From Phymatolithon calcareum (Eukaryota; Rhodophyta; Florideophyceae; Hapalidiales): a DNA stretch of 64,000 bases. Under the pieces are notes generated by a model that saw nothing but the letters and a program-made list of their open reading frames with translations, was not told where the DNA came from and ran no database searches. Within the stretch, counting starts at the first letter, position 1, and every line of letters starts with the position of its first letter. The position numbers and the translations under genes were made by a program. This document shows, one piece after another, positions 8,497 to 17,433 of this stretch. The DNA lies in NCBI GenBank assembly GCA_977006965.1, contig OZ345370.1, positions 1,302,001-1,366,000 of the forward strand, in the 5' to 3' direction.

Positions 8497-11277
8497 TCAG
8501 CAGTACATGCGTCCCGAGCTCTTCTTAGCCTTCGGCGGCGGGGGCGGCATCCGAATCGACCTGACACGAGTAGGTTCCGGCGAGAACGGCGGCGGAGGCG
8601 GCGGCAGCGGCACCATACCCGGCACAACCACCGGCGGCAATCTAATGCTGCGCGCAGACCTCGCACGCGGCCTCAGCGACGCCCGCTGTCCGCCCGATGC
8701 GCCGTGCCCTCCGTTATCCTCGACCTTGTTTTCATCATCCTCCTCGTGGGCCGGGTCATCGTGCTCTGAGTATGCCAACATAGCCGAGCGCGGAACCCCG
8801 CGGATTTGTTGCGCCATCGCTTCAGCGACGGCCATTGAGCGACGTCTGGTCTGTTCCTCCGGTGCGATACGGACGGAGCGTCGCGAGTTGCGCGTGCGCG
8901 ACACAGAGCCCTCAGCGCTGCCAGGTTGATGAGTGAACGAGCTGTTCGCACTGCCGGTGCTTTCGCTGTCCAGACTGAATGACACGCGCGGGGCAATGGC
9001 ACTCGGCATAGCCTTCATCGGTTTTCGCTGCGGCGACTGCTGTTTCTGCGGCGAAGCGGGCAGTTTCGGCTGACGCAGCGCGGACACGAGTGGCTTAGGG
9101 GATCCCGACGGGTTATACACTGAATTACGAGGCAGGGATGATGATGTAGGTCCGTTTCGCTCGCGAAGGTTCGGTTCAATAACGACAGGTTTTTCGACGC
9201 GGAAGGAAACCGTCTTGCGTGGCGGGGGTCGATTATTCTTCTGTGCCGGAGCGCGCAGCGCACGGATCGGAACAAGAGAGGCGGATGAAAAAGATCCTCC
9301 CTCATCACTGTCGGAGTAGTTTGCGTATTTGTTCTCATCCACCTGCTTCTTCTTCTTCGATGCGGCTCGCGGGCTTCGTCGTGCAAACATACCGCGAGGA
9401 GATGACGCAGCCACTGCATCGGCATATGCCTGCGATTTGCGAGATGCGAGGGAACTGTCAACTCGACGACCACGGGTCGCAGGGACATTCTTGCGCGACA
9501 AGGGCGCCTGCGCGCGACGAGGAGATGCCTTGGGAGACCCTCGAGAGAACGAGGACGGAGCGTCAACAAACGACTCCTCATCCTCCGAGCGTTGACGCGA
9601 GCTTTGAGAAAGGAATGAGTTTCCCGGTCCACTCGTCACGAGCGGAGGCGGGCGAACAGAGCCCGAAACAGATGCCTGTTCACTCAGAAAACTACCCTCA
9701 CGCACAGTGGATGCCTGTGCCGAGCTCGCACTGGCGAAGGATGCGTCCTGCTCATCGTCACGGTCATCGAATCTTGCGGAAAGATCCGGTTCGGAACGAT
9801 CGTCATCAACGGTGGTGTTGGTATTGATGGAACCACGCATGAAATCGAATGCAGCACGAACTCGATCACCGTCCATAGAATGCTGATAGTCAGAATCGAC
9901 ACTGTAGTTGTCCATGACGGCGCTGCGCATGCTGCTACGGACGGAGCTTCTGATAGAGCTACGAACAGAGCTGCGAACTGAGGCGGTGTAGCTTGCATCA
10001 GGATCCTCGGACAGGAAACCAGTTGCAGAAACAGCGCGGTCGGAATCGGACTCCCCGGCACTGCGCTCTGAATTGGCAACCTCGGGGACTTCGTCGGGAT
10101 ATTGCTGACGGTAGTCATAGTCCTCCTCCTCGTTCTCGCTTGCCGCGGAGCTCTCGCGTTCCTCCGCCTCCTCCTCGGATGCAGAGTGATGATAATCATC
10201 CTCATCCTCCTCCTGTTGATACGCTTCCTCTTGTTGATATTCCTCCTCTTGCTGATATTCCTCCTCCTGCTGATATTCTTCGTCCTGGCGATCGGCGTCG
10301 TATTCGCCTTCTTCCTGTTCCTGATACTCATTCTGCCACTCGTCCTGGTTATCTTCCTGCTGCTCCTCTTCCTCATAGTCCTGATAAGCGGCGCGGGAGC
10401 CTTCATCAGAGAGGCGAGTAGAAGCCTCGGAGTTGGCAAAAGTTTCCTGGAAGCTCGGCTGCGGTTCCTCATCTTCATCGGGATCATCAAAGTCAAGAAC
10501 GCGCTTCTCAGCATCACCCTTGAGTTTCCTGGTATGCGCGATAACATTTTGCACAGCAGGGCTCTTATCATTCTGCTCTGCCTTTGCATCAGAATTCTTC
10601 TTCCCCGACGCAATTCGTTGCAACATCGGGCTTGACCTCGGGCTTTTTCCTCTTTGGCTCTTCCCCTTCGGGCTCTTGCTTCCCAGAACCATTCTTGCAA
10701 GTCCCCTCGACGAAGTCACATTTGAATCCTTATTCTCGGCATCTTGATCGTACTCGTCCTCGCACCCATCACGACGATACGTACCGGGGCTCTCAACGAT
10801 AAGCTGGATGTTGCTCTTCGGTCTGACCTGGTCAGGAGTCTGCTGTTGCTGCTTAATTTCCTCCTCCTTTTTCGCATCCTTCTCCGCCTGTACTTGGCGT
10901 GTCGAGTAGGTGGGTCCACGAACGACAACTTTTTTCTCCTTCGGTTTCTCCGGCACGACCTGTGCGCAAACACGGAGATCGCCAGCACGACGCGCGGCAC
11001 GCTGCGCAGAATCGAGGACCATTCTCGCGGAAGCGGTGTTGGGCGCGAAGTGGTACGGTTCGGAATGCGAGTACTCCGGGTGAAGTTCGGCAACGGTGCG
11101 CGGTACAAAACCCGGAGCGGCGCCCGATACGCCGCCCTCCGGACCGTGAACGACCTTCTTACCGGGCGATGGCAATGGCTTACGATTGCTCGGAGAGGCG
11201 GGTGTGGGGGATGTCGGCGCGGCGAGCGCTGGGGCACCTGAGGGGGCATGGCGCGTGAAACAGCGCAGGAAACCCAT
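8497..11277 (-). CDS. large disordered, acidic and Ser/Pro-rich protein of unknown function
   Basis: This encodes 926 residues in one exon, with no domain I recognise. The N terminus MGFLRCF has Gly2 and Cys6, which could be myristoylated and palmitoylated. The first third is basic and Lys-rich with SPK/SPR repeats. The middle (about 300-390) is extremely acidic with several tandem EYQQEE units, then a run of RSSVRSS-like Ser/Arg repeats near residue 440. The last third has basic Ser/Pro segments, and residues about 880-920 contain polyproline runs before the C terminus SSGRMYC. The composition predicts intrinsic disorder. Polyproline could recruit profilin, SH3 or WW partners, and a scaffold at a membrane or the cytoskeleton is possible, but this is inference. 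The length and the unbroken frame support a real gene. Confidence 0.75.
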   Translation of the reverse strand: MGFLRCFTRHAPSGAPALAAPTSPTPASPSNRKPLPSPGKKVVHGPEGGVSGAAPGFVPRTVAELHPEYSHSEPYHFAPNTASARMVLDSAQRAARRAGDLRVCAQVVPEKPKEKKVVVRGPTYSTRQVQAEKDAKKEEEIKQQQQTPDQVRPKSNIQLIVESPGTYRRDGCEDEYDQDAENKDSNVTSSRGLARMVLGSKSPKGKSQRGKSPRSSPMLQRIASGKKNSDAKAEQNDKSPAVQNVIAHTRKLKGDAEKRVLDFDDPDEDEEPQPSFQETFANSEASTRLSDEGSRAAYQDYEEEEQQEDNQDEWQNEYQEQEEGEYDADRQDEEYQQEEEYQQEEEYQQEEAYQQEEDEDDYHHSASEEEAEERESSAASENEEEDYDYRQQYPDEVPEVANSERSAGESDSDRAVSATGFLSEDPDASYTASVRSSVRSSIRSSVRSSMRSAVMDNYSVDSDYQHSMDGDRVRAAFDFMRGSINTNTTVDDDRSEPDLSARFDDRDDEQDASFASASSAQASTVREGSFLSEQASVSGSVRPPPLVTSGPGNSFLSQSSRQRSEDEESFVDAPSSFSRGSPKASPRRAQAPLSRKNVPATRGRRVDSSLASRKSQAYADAVAASSPRGMFARRSPRAASKKKKQVDENKYANYSDSDEGGSFSSASLVPIRALRAPAQKNNRPPPRKTVSFRVEKPVVIEPNLRERNGPTSSSLPRNSVYNPSGSPKPLVSALRQPKLPASPQKQQSPQRKPMKAMPSAIAPRVSFSLDSESTGSANSSFTHQPGSAEGSVSRTRNSRRSVRIAPEEQTRRRSMAVAEAMAQQIRGVPRSAMLAYSEHDDPAHEEDDENKVEDNGGHGASGGQRASLRPRARSARSIRLPPVVVPGMVPLPPPPPPFSPEPTRVRSIRMPPPPPKAKKSSGRMYC

Positions 11278-11821
11278 GGCGATGGATCAGGGTTGGCTAG
11301 ATGCGCGGCGATGCGGTCGGCGGCGCAAATTCCCGACCGGACTTCGTTCGTTCGTTCGGTGGGTGGTAGGTGTTCAGCCGTTCGGTTTTGCCGGCACTAA
11401 GATGATGCGGTGCGGTAGGCGGGAAGCTTGCTGAGTACGACGAAACATTGTGAAGGGGGGCAGGGCAAGACGGGTTTTAACCTTGGCGGGATGCTGTCGG
11501 TAACGGTTCTATTGAACGTCTCGCCCGCTTGTTGCATTCCAAGTGAGAGTCGTTACAAGAGAGGTGCGGACAAGTTAATTCAAGGTCGGAGATACATCTG
11601 CAGATGAACGGCACATGAATACCGTATTCCCGAACGTTGAAAGAGCAAATTTGAGCCTTTCGGGGCACTCACTTCCTCACTACACTGTAAGCCTGGTTGT
11701 AATCCTTATTTTGAGGGCACGCGAGGACCGTGGACCTGTGGTTTATTTCCGTTTGCGAAGTGGGGGACATTTGTTTCATACGGGGCGTATTTTTTAGGAA
11801 AAATTAGCTTGCTCCGGACCG
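11278..11821. other. intergenic region
   Basis: This should hold the promoter of the disordered protein and the 3' end of rubredoxin, both on the minus strand. No gene or repeat is seen. Confidence 0.5.
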
Positions 11822-12376
11822 TTACAGTTGGTTGGCTACCCAGAAAAGCAGAAAAACGGAGCAGATACCGAGAATCGAAAAGATGACGATGGGAGCATTA
11901 GAGGTGCCGGCAGTCTCCTGGATAACCGAGCCGGCCTTTTTAGCAAAGCGGCGTTTAGGCGCGTTGCACTGAGGGCACTTCCAGTCGTTTGGCAAGTCTT
12001 CGAATTTCACTTTCCTCCCCGGCTTGTAGACGTACCCGCAGTCCACTGCAGCAGAAATTAATCCGAGCAGACATGCACAGTGAGTTCAGAATCAGTACAT
12101 GTGGTCGCTCAAGCGCGGAATTCAAATAGTTAGAAAAGTGTATTGTCGTTCAGCATTCGGCTCCAATTTAAAGGCTAGCTTACCGCAGATCCACTCGCCA
12201 CGCCAGTAGCCGGCACCACTTCCACCCCTTGGAGCCGCCCCAGCCATGCGCGGTCCGTTTCCGGCAGGTCGTACGCGCACTGGCCGACGTACAGTGCAGC
12301 GACCACGAAACAGGCCATCATGCCTCGCGAGCACAGGTGCGCAGGCGGCAAACGCGGTTGCACCAGTTCTCTTCAT
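11822..12376 (-). CDS. plastid rubredoxin with C-terminal membrane anchor (two exons)
   Basis: Exon 1 is 12184-12376 and exon 2 is 11822-12045; the 138-nt intron starts GTAAGC and ends TGCAG. The join is phase 1 and creates the first metal-binding pair: exon 1 ends EWIC and exon 2 resumes DCGYVY, giving WICVDCGY. The second pair is WKCPQCNAPK, so all four Fe-coordinating cysteines are present. The 138-residue product begins with an Arg/Ala/Gly-rich leader of about 55 residues that looks like a transit peptide, and ends with one hydrophobic helix (APIVIFSILGICSVFLLFWV). Membrane-anchored rubredoxins of this layout occur in plastids and cyanobacteria and are needed for photosystem assembly (RBD1/RubA type). 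Neither single-exon reading gives a complete rubredoxin, which supports the splice. Plastid location is inference. Confidence 0.9.
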
Positions 12377-12799
12377 TTCGCTGCCTTTCACCAGCACTGA
12401 TTCCAGAAGCGTTTGATCCCCCGCGAAGAATCCGCGCTCTCTTCTTCAGAACAACCCAATGTCCGTCCGGGCGATGTCAGCTGGCTGACTATCGATGCAA
12501 TGCTCGCTCGCGGGAGATTGCGCGGTCAGACACTGCACTTCCGAGGATGCACTATCATACATGGACGGTATGATACCTACTGTAGTGAGTGAGTCAGATG
12601 ATATCTCGCCAACCTCCGTTCCGCCGCCATCAATGCTCAACCGCATGTTTGCCCAGCAATGGCATTTTGATGCACAGACGCTGCCAAAACAACGCCTCAT
12701 CTTGCGCTCGTGAACCTCTGCGTTCGTTGCGTTTCCTGCGCTCATCATCCCCACCACCATAGATAGTTCGTGAAATCGATTACATCTTCTGCCTACAGC
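12377..12799. other. divergent promoter region, rubredoxin/MsrB
   Basis: Rubredoxin (minus) and MsrB (plus) are transcribed away from each other from this 423-bp region. It contains one TACTGTA at 12578. No other gene is seen. Confidence 0.5.
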
Positions 12800-13411
12800 A
12801 TGCGAATCACCCTGCGCTCACGCCTGCCCGACAAAATGCGTGCTCTTTTCGTCTCCCCCATCGCCCGCGCCGCCTTCTCCAATCCACCCATTGCCACATC
12901 ATCCCCTTCACCCAAGCCACTCACAGTCCCCCTAACCCGCCGCGCAATGCTGCTCCTCTCCGCCGCCAGTCTCGCCCTCGTCCTGCAGCCCTATGCAGCA
13001 ACCGCCGACATTTGCCCATCACCCCTGAATCTCTCCGAATCCGAATGGCGCTCCCGTCTCTCCCCCTCCGCCTTCAGCGTGCTACGTCTCCACGCAACGG
13101 AGCCTCCCTTCAGCAGCATCTTACTCAACGAACGTCGCCCAGGTAAATTCCTCTGTGCCGGATGCGGAACAGAGTTATTCTCCACCTCTGCCAAATTCGA
13201 CTCCGGCACCGGCTGGCCGTCCTTTTCCTCCGCCATAAAGGGCGGCACAACACTGCACTCAACATCGCTTGACAAAATGCTCCTGCAGCGCGAGGTGCGC
13301 TGTGCGACCTGCGACGGACATCTCGGCCATGTGTTTCGCGACGGTCCGCCGCCCACCCGTGAACGCTACTGCATCAACGGCATCGCACTGGGCTTCAAGC
13401 CTGAGAGATAG
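12800..13411 (+). CDS. methionine-R-sulfoxide reductase B with a plastid and twin-arginine bipartite presequence
   Basis: This encodes 203 residues. MsrB reduces methionine-R-sulfoxide in oxidised proteins. The catalytic domain covers about 77-203: zinc-binding pairs CAGC (119, 122) and CATC (168, 171), GTGWPSF at 136-142, GHLGHVF at 173-179, and the catalytic cysteine in RYCING (Cys191). The first 45 residues are Arg/Ser/Pro-rich with few acids, like a transit peptide. They are followed by RRAMLLLSAASLALVLQ and an ATA cleavage site before Asp70, which is a twin-arginine thylakoid-lumen signal. This predicts a lumenal enzyme, which is unusual since known plant plastid MsrB is stromal. The ATG at 12800 is the first in the conserved frame. 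The last 46 coding bases overlap the 3' end of the TrmO gene on the other strand. Confidence 0.93.
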   Translation: MRITLRSRLPDKMRALFVSPIARAAFSNPPIATSSPSPKPLTVPLTRRAMLLLSAASLALVLQPYAATADICPSPLNLSESEWRSRLSPSAFSVLRLHATEPPFSSILLNERRPGKFLCAGCGTELFSTSAKFDSGTGWPSFSSAIKGGTTLHSTSLDKMLLQREVRCATCDGHLGHVFRDGPPPTRERYCINGIALGFKPER

Positions 13412-13968
13412 CCCGCGTCGCAGTACGGCAGATACGGCTTCACGTCGATGATCGTGTATTCGTGCAGGGGTAACGATGCGCCGACGAGATGCACAGTGCC
13501 TGCGTGAACGTCGACGGTGTCGATGGCGTGCACGTGCGCAGCCACATCGTCAGAGCACATCGTCAGAACCCACAAGTGGGAAAAGCCTTGCAGACCGCTC
13601 AGTGCGCGTCGGAAGTGGTCGCGGAATGTTAACGTTGTTGCGGCCGCGTCTTCGGAAGTGCTTTCTGTTGCATCGGCTACAATCTGCCAGGGCATCGTGG
13701 CGGAACGGGTGAGCGCTAGATTAGCAGAATGGATGGTTGGAGTGCCGGTGAAGGGGATTTTCCCTTTCCAGTCCGCGATCTTCCGCTTGCGGACAGAGAT
13801 TTCTCTCTCGTTGCGCGAGCGCGCTAGGCGAAGGGTGCGCACCGCTTCCTGTGCTACTTGCAATTCCTCCGAGGCAATCTTGAGCGCGAGGTGCTCTTCG
13901 CCGGCGGGCGTCGACTGCGATAACGCGGCTTTGAGCGCCTTGCGGGATGGGGCGGTGGAGTCGGACAT
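13366..13968 (-). CDS. TrmO-like tRNA N6-threonylcarbamoyladenosine methyltransferase
   Basis: This encodes 200 residues of the TrmO (TsaA/YaeB, UPF0066) family, which methylates t6A37 in tRNAs reading ACY codons. The N-terminal 65 residues form a basic helical extension. The family domain starts at about KGKIPFTGTPT and contains RDHFRRALSGLQGFSHLWVL, HLVGASLPLHEYTIIDVKPY and the ending LPYCDA, which are the characteristic blocks. Compared with bacterial TrmO (about 235 residues) and human TRMO (longer), the domain is compact, and the stretch between the second beta strand and RDHF is shortened. The stop lies inside the MsrB coding region, so the two convergent genes overlap tail to tail by 46 bp. 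Confidence 0.87.
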   Translation of the reverse strand: MSDSTAPSRKALKAALSQSTPAGEEHLALKIASEELQVAQEAVRTLRLARSRNEREISVRKRKIADWKGKIPFTGTPTIHSANLALTRSATMPWQIVADATESTSEDAAATTLTFRDHFRRALSGLQGFSHLWVLTMCSDDVAAHVHAIDTVDVHAGTVHLVGASLPLHEYTIIDVKPYLPYCDAGYLSGLKPSAMPLMQ

Positions 13969-15489
13969 TATTCCGGGGCAGGTGATCGTCCTTCAGATCT
14001 TTTCTGTGGAGCGTTTTTGAGGTGTAGTTGTTTTTCGCGACGGCTGTTTCATAAAATAATTTCAAATTTATACTATTTTTCGCGTTTGTAATCTAATTAC
14101 CCTTCCAGGACTGTGAAATTCGTGGATAACTGTGGTACTTCAAAGCTTCTCGAGGGTGCACAAGTGTAGATCTTCTGGCAGCGTGACTTCCATGAGGCTA
14201 CGTAGTCTTCTGCTGAAAAATGCGACCGTTGCTGTCCTTTAACGGAATGTTTGTTCGTGTCTACTTGAATGCATTCAATCCCAGCGCTCCCCGCCGTCAA
14301 CATACGGTATTTTCTAGAAAAGGCAAGAGCATTTGATGATCCGTTGCCGGCGATACGGCTGGACGTGTTTGGTCGAGTAAGCGCAGAGCAAATTGTCATT
14401 GGAATTCTCGCATCGGTTTTGCAGTCAGTCCGTCAAATTGTCATCTCTCGTCTACCATTATAGTACTTTTGGTGACTCACCGCCGCGACCCAGAGGTCGA
14501 ACGGACAGGTGTCCTTCGTAGTCGGGGTCCCCACTCTCTCCGATCATGCGCGCTGTGTGACTTGACTTTCATTTCAGCACCTCTCGTCGCTCACAACCAG
14601 CTTCAAGAAAAAGGTCTCATTTGATGCTCAGGATGTACCAATCCGGTGCAGATTGTAAAATATTTGCATGTCCATATCGCGGCTTGGGTGGCCGAGCGCG
14701 ACTCGGGAAGCTGGTCAACTCACCCTCTGTGTTTCAGGGTACCGCCCACTTGAGACGCTGGCAAATTCCCCCTCTTGAGCCGTAGCGCGGCAAAGGTCAG
14801 TAAACTTTACATCCAGCGCGATACTGGAGGAGCAATATTTTTCCCTTCGATATCCTTTTTTGCATAAGTGATAGGTTTTGGCGTTCAGCCGAACATACTG
14901 TATCGCATTTTGTAACTCGACCTGTATTGAGCTTTTAAGAGCTCAAATTTCTAAATTTGCTGTATACAACCGCCTCTTGGACCCACTTTGGGCCTTGCGC
15001 TTCACCTTTCTCCGAAAAAGGGGCAAACCGTAGTTGGAAATTGTGAAAGGAACAGTTTCTGCTTTTGTACGAAAGAAAAGGCCCTTGAAAAGTCTAACTT
15101 GCTAGAAAAAAATATTTCTTTCACACGCGAATTGCGTGTTGCAGAATAGAGTTCTTGGGTAGCATGCAAAGTTACTTACAATACTGTAGCTCGAGCTCTT
15201 CAATATGGTTGGCCCATTAAACGACAAAGAGGCGACACGAAGCTCTGAGAAAATTTGAGAATCTCGTTACTTTTGGCGATAGTAATTCCCAAATTGAGAA
15301 ATTGTATCGTGTCACAACTTTTTTGTCGCAATACTGATGACAAAATGAACTTTTGTGCGCTTCTCGTAGTCCCAAATCGCAAAAAAGAGGTTAGTCGCGG
15401 TACATTATTTTGCACAGACCGATACAACCCTGCCACTCCTAGTTCCTCATCACTCCTTAGCTCTAGGACGGCAGTGTGCACCCTGCGAA
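13969..15489. other. intergenic region with a possible small spliced minus-strand gene
   Basis: On the minus strand an ATG at 14547 opens 22 codons (MIGESGDPDYEGHLSVRPLG and two more) ending at a good GTGAGT donor at 14480. An open frame of about 100 codons lies at 14097-14399. Several acceptor choices exist and none gives a product I recognise, so I list no CDS. A GTGGCCGAGCG string near 14690 resembles a tRNA D-arm but has no T-arm. TACTGTA occurs at 14896 and 15182, upstream of the MYB gene. Confidence 0.3.
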
Positions 15490-17433
15490 ATGCGGACTCG
15501 AACCGCCCCTAGACCTTGGACGGCGGAAGAAGAGACTCTTCTTCGCGAGCACGTAGCGAACCATGGACCGGTCAAATGGAACATAATGGCCAGCGCGCTG
15601 GAAGGCCGTTCGCACTACGAATGCCGAAATTACTGGACGCGTCATCTTGATCCGACTTTAACAAAGGGACCTTGGACGTCGGATGAGGATGCCAAGCTCA
15701 TCGAACTTTGCAAAAAGCATGGCCGTTCGTGGAAAATTATTTCCGATATGATGCCCGGCCGCGCCGATATCCATTGTCGCTCTCGCTTTCTCTATGCCTT
15801 GGACGTCACAGTGCGAAAGGATCCGTGGACAGACGAGGAAGACGCTGCACTTTCTTCGCTGTATGAAAAGCACGGCAAGAGATGGGTCACAATTGCCGAT
15901 CAAATGCCCGGCCGTACCGACGCGCAGTGTTGTGGACGCATGAACACCCTCCTCCGACGAAAGCGGTCTGGAACCAAGCGTGACGTTCATTCTACAATTG
16001 AGCAAAACAGTTTGTGGACCCCGGAACAGGACTCTGCCCTGCAACAATTGCAGGAAAAATTTGGCAATGCATGGACCAAAATCGCTGAGTTAATTCCCGG
16101 TCAAACGAAATACTCGTGCCAGAAGCGTTGGTACATGTCTGCCGAAAAGCCCAAATGGACACTTGAGGAAGATGTTGCGCTCCTCTCACTACGTCAGTGT
16201 CACGGAAACGATTGGACGAAGATAGCAGCGGCAATTCCCGGTCGAACTGAGCTGCAATGTCGCGCACGTTGGACCGCATCTGACAAACAGATGCGGGCAT
16301 ATGGGTGGACGCCCTCCGAGGACGCCACTCTCGTCATGTTGTACGCTCGGTATGGTAATTCTTGGACAGAAATTGCTGAGAAAATGGTGCGACGCACGAG
16401 TGTTCAATGTCGCATGCGTTGTGCCTCTCGCGGCGTCACACCGATCCCGGATATCGCAGGCATGGGGAACGAAGATCGCGCTGTACAGCATGAAGTTGGG
16501 ATCCCAAGTCATGCTGTGAAAACCTCTCAAGATGCTCCCTCTGAGAGCCCTGACTCAAAAAAGAGCATTGGGGCAAATGATGAAGCTGGTTGTAAAACCC
16601 TTAGGGAGGAATGCATCGCCGAAAGTGATGAAACGCATGCTCGGGAGACTAAGGAGAATGAAACGGCTGCTGCAACGGAACCAACTGATGTCGCCAAGAC
16701 CCACCATGAGCACCGGGCTATCGAGGAAGAACGAAATCAATTCCGAGATACTCATGAGAACAAAAAGGCTGTCGAAACTAAGCATGTAGCTTGTGAAGAG
16801 ATTGTCGTCGAAACTAAACTCAGTCATTCCCCAGAAACTTGTAAGGGGGAGACTAAACCAACCGATGCAGCACATGAACTGAAGGCCTTTGAAGAGCACA
16901 AATCTGATTCGTTCACTCGACGAAGGAATATGAACTCCTTGATTGTTGCCCATCCTGGAGATGTCAAGTCAGCGACTGATGAGGGGAACGATGTGGAAGA
17001 CATAGACTTTTCGTGTGAAAATGCAATTGAACGTGTTCTGGAAAACGCCCAGAGACTTCAAGATCAATTGGATGTGTTACAGAAACGGTATGACGCAGGG
17101 AGCCTCTCTCCTCGACAAAGTGACGTTGGTGTGGAGCAGAGGAGTAATGAAGCTGTACATACTGGAACGAACAGCCAATTCGTGCCGAGAACAAGCAAGA
17201 GAAGCCGTCCAGATGCTCATGATGAAGTGGTGGCGCTTTCCTTGGTGACAACCTCTGGCATCGAGTGTACAGTGGGAGATTGCGGGGAAGACACCTTCCT
17301 GAAAGAAGGCGATCTTCGCACCTCAGCCAATGAAAGTGTCAATGAGACTGATCTATCTTCGCAGCGCAAAAGACAGAGACATATAGGCTCGATTGCTGGC
17401 GATGTATCCAGCTCACCAAACTTGGCTTCTTAA
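15490..17433 (+). CDS. six-repeat MYB/SANT DNA-binding protein
   Basis: This encodes 647 residues in one exon. Residues about 8-310 contain six successive MYB repeats, each with the regular tryptophans and a PGRT/CRxRW-type third helix: PWTAEEETLL, PWTSDEDAKL, PWTDEEDAAL, LWTPEQDSAL, KWTLEEDVAL and GWTPSEDATL mark the starts. MYB tandem arrays with the third helix as recognition helix bind DNA. Four or more repeats are typical of SNAPc190-like snRNA activators and of some protist MYBs. The C-terminal half is acidic, Lys/Glu/Thr-rich and largely disordered, with a short predicted coiled coil near 510-540. No SNAPc-specific motif is visible, so the target genes are unknown. Two-repeat plant R2R3 MYBs are ruled out by repeat number. 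Confidence 0.88.
   Translation: MRTRTAPRPWTAEEETLLREHVANHGPVKWNIMASALEGRSHYECRNYWTRHLDPTLTKGPWTSDEDAKLIELCKKHGRSWKIISDMMPGRADIHCRSRFLYALDVTVRKDPWTDEEDAALSSLYEKHGKRWVTIADQMPGRTDAQCCGRMNTLLRRKRSGTKRDVHSTIEQNSLWTPEQDSALQQLQEKFGNAWTKIAELIPGQTKYSCQKRWYMSAEKPKWTLEEDVALLSLRQCHGNDWTKIAAAIPGRTELQCRARWTASDKQMRAYGWTPSEDATLVMLYARYGNSWTEIAEKMVRRTSVQCRMRCASRGVTPIPDIAGMGNEDRAVQHEVGIPSHAVKTSQDAPSESPDSKKSIGANDEAGCKTLREECIAESDETHARETKENETAAATEPTDVAKTHHEHRAIEEERNQFRDTHENKKAVETKHVACEEIVVETKLSHSPETCKGETKPTDAAHELKAFEEHKSDSFTRRRNMNSLIVAHPGDVKSATDEGNDVEDIDFSCENAIERVLENAQRLQDQLDVLQKRYDAGSLSPRQSDVGVEQRSNEAVHTGTNSQFVPRTSKRSRPDAHDEVVALSLVTTSGIECTVGDCGEDTFLKEGDLRTSANESVNETDLSSQRKRQRHIGSIAGDVSSSPNLAS

Noticed and set aside
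8507-10747. Long plus-strand frames, including a hydrophobic Leu-rich one at 10102-10635
   Set aside because: They are antisense to the repetitive acidic region of the disordered protein; CTC/CTT triplets opposite Glu codons give false leucine-rich membrane segments.
12122-12363. Separate small membrane protein in an alternative frame of rubredoxin exon 1
   Set aside because: The frame that ends EWIC at a GTAAGC donor completes the rubredoxin metal site, which fixes the correct reading.
14680-14800. tRNA-Ser/Leu-like D-arm string GTGGCCGAGCG
   Set aside because: There is no T-arm or acceptor pairing within a plausible distance.
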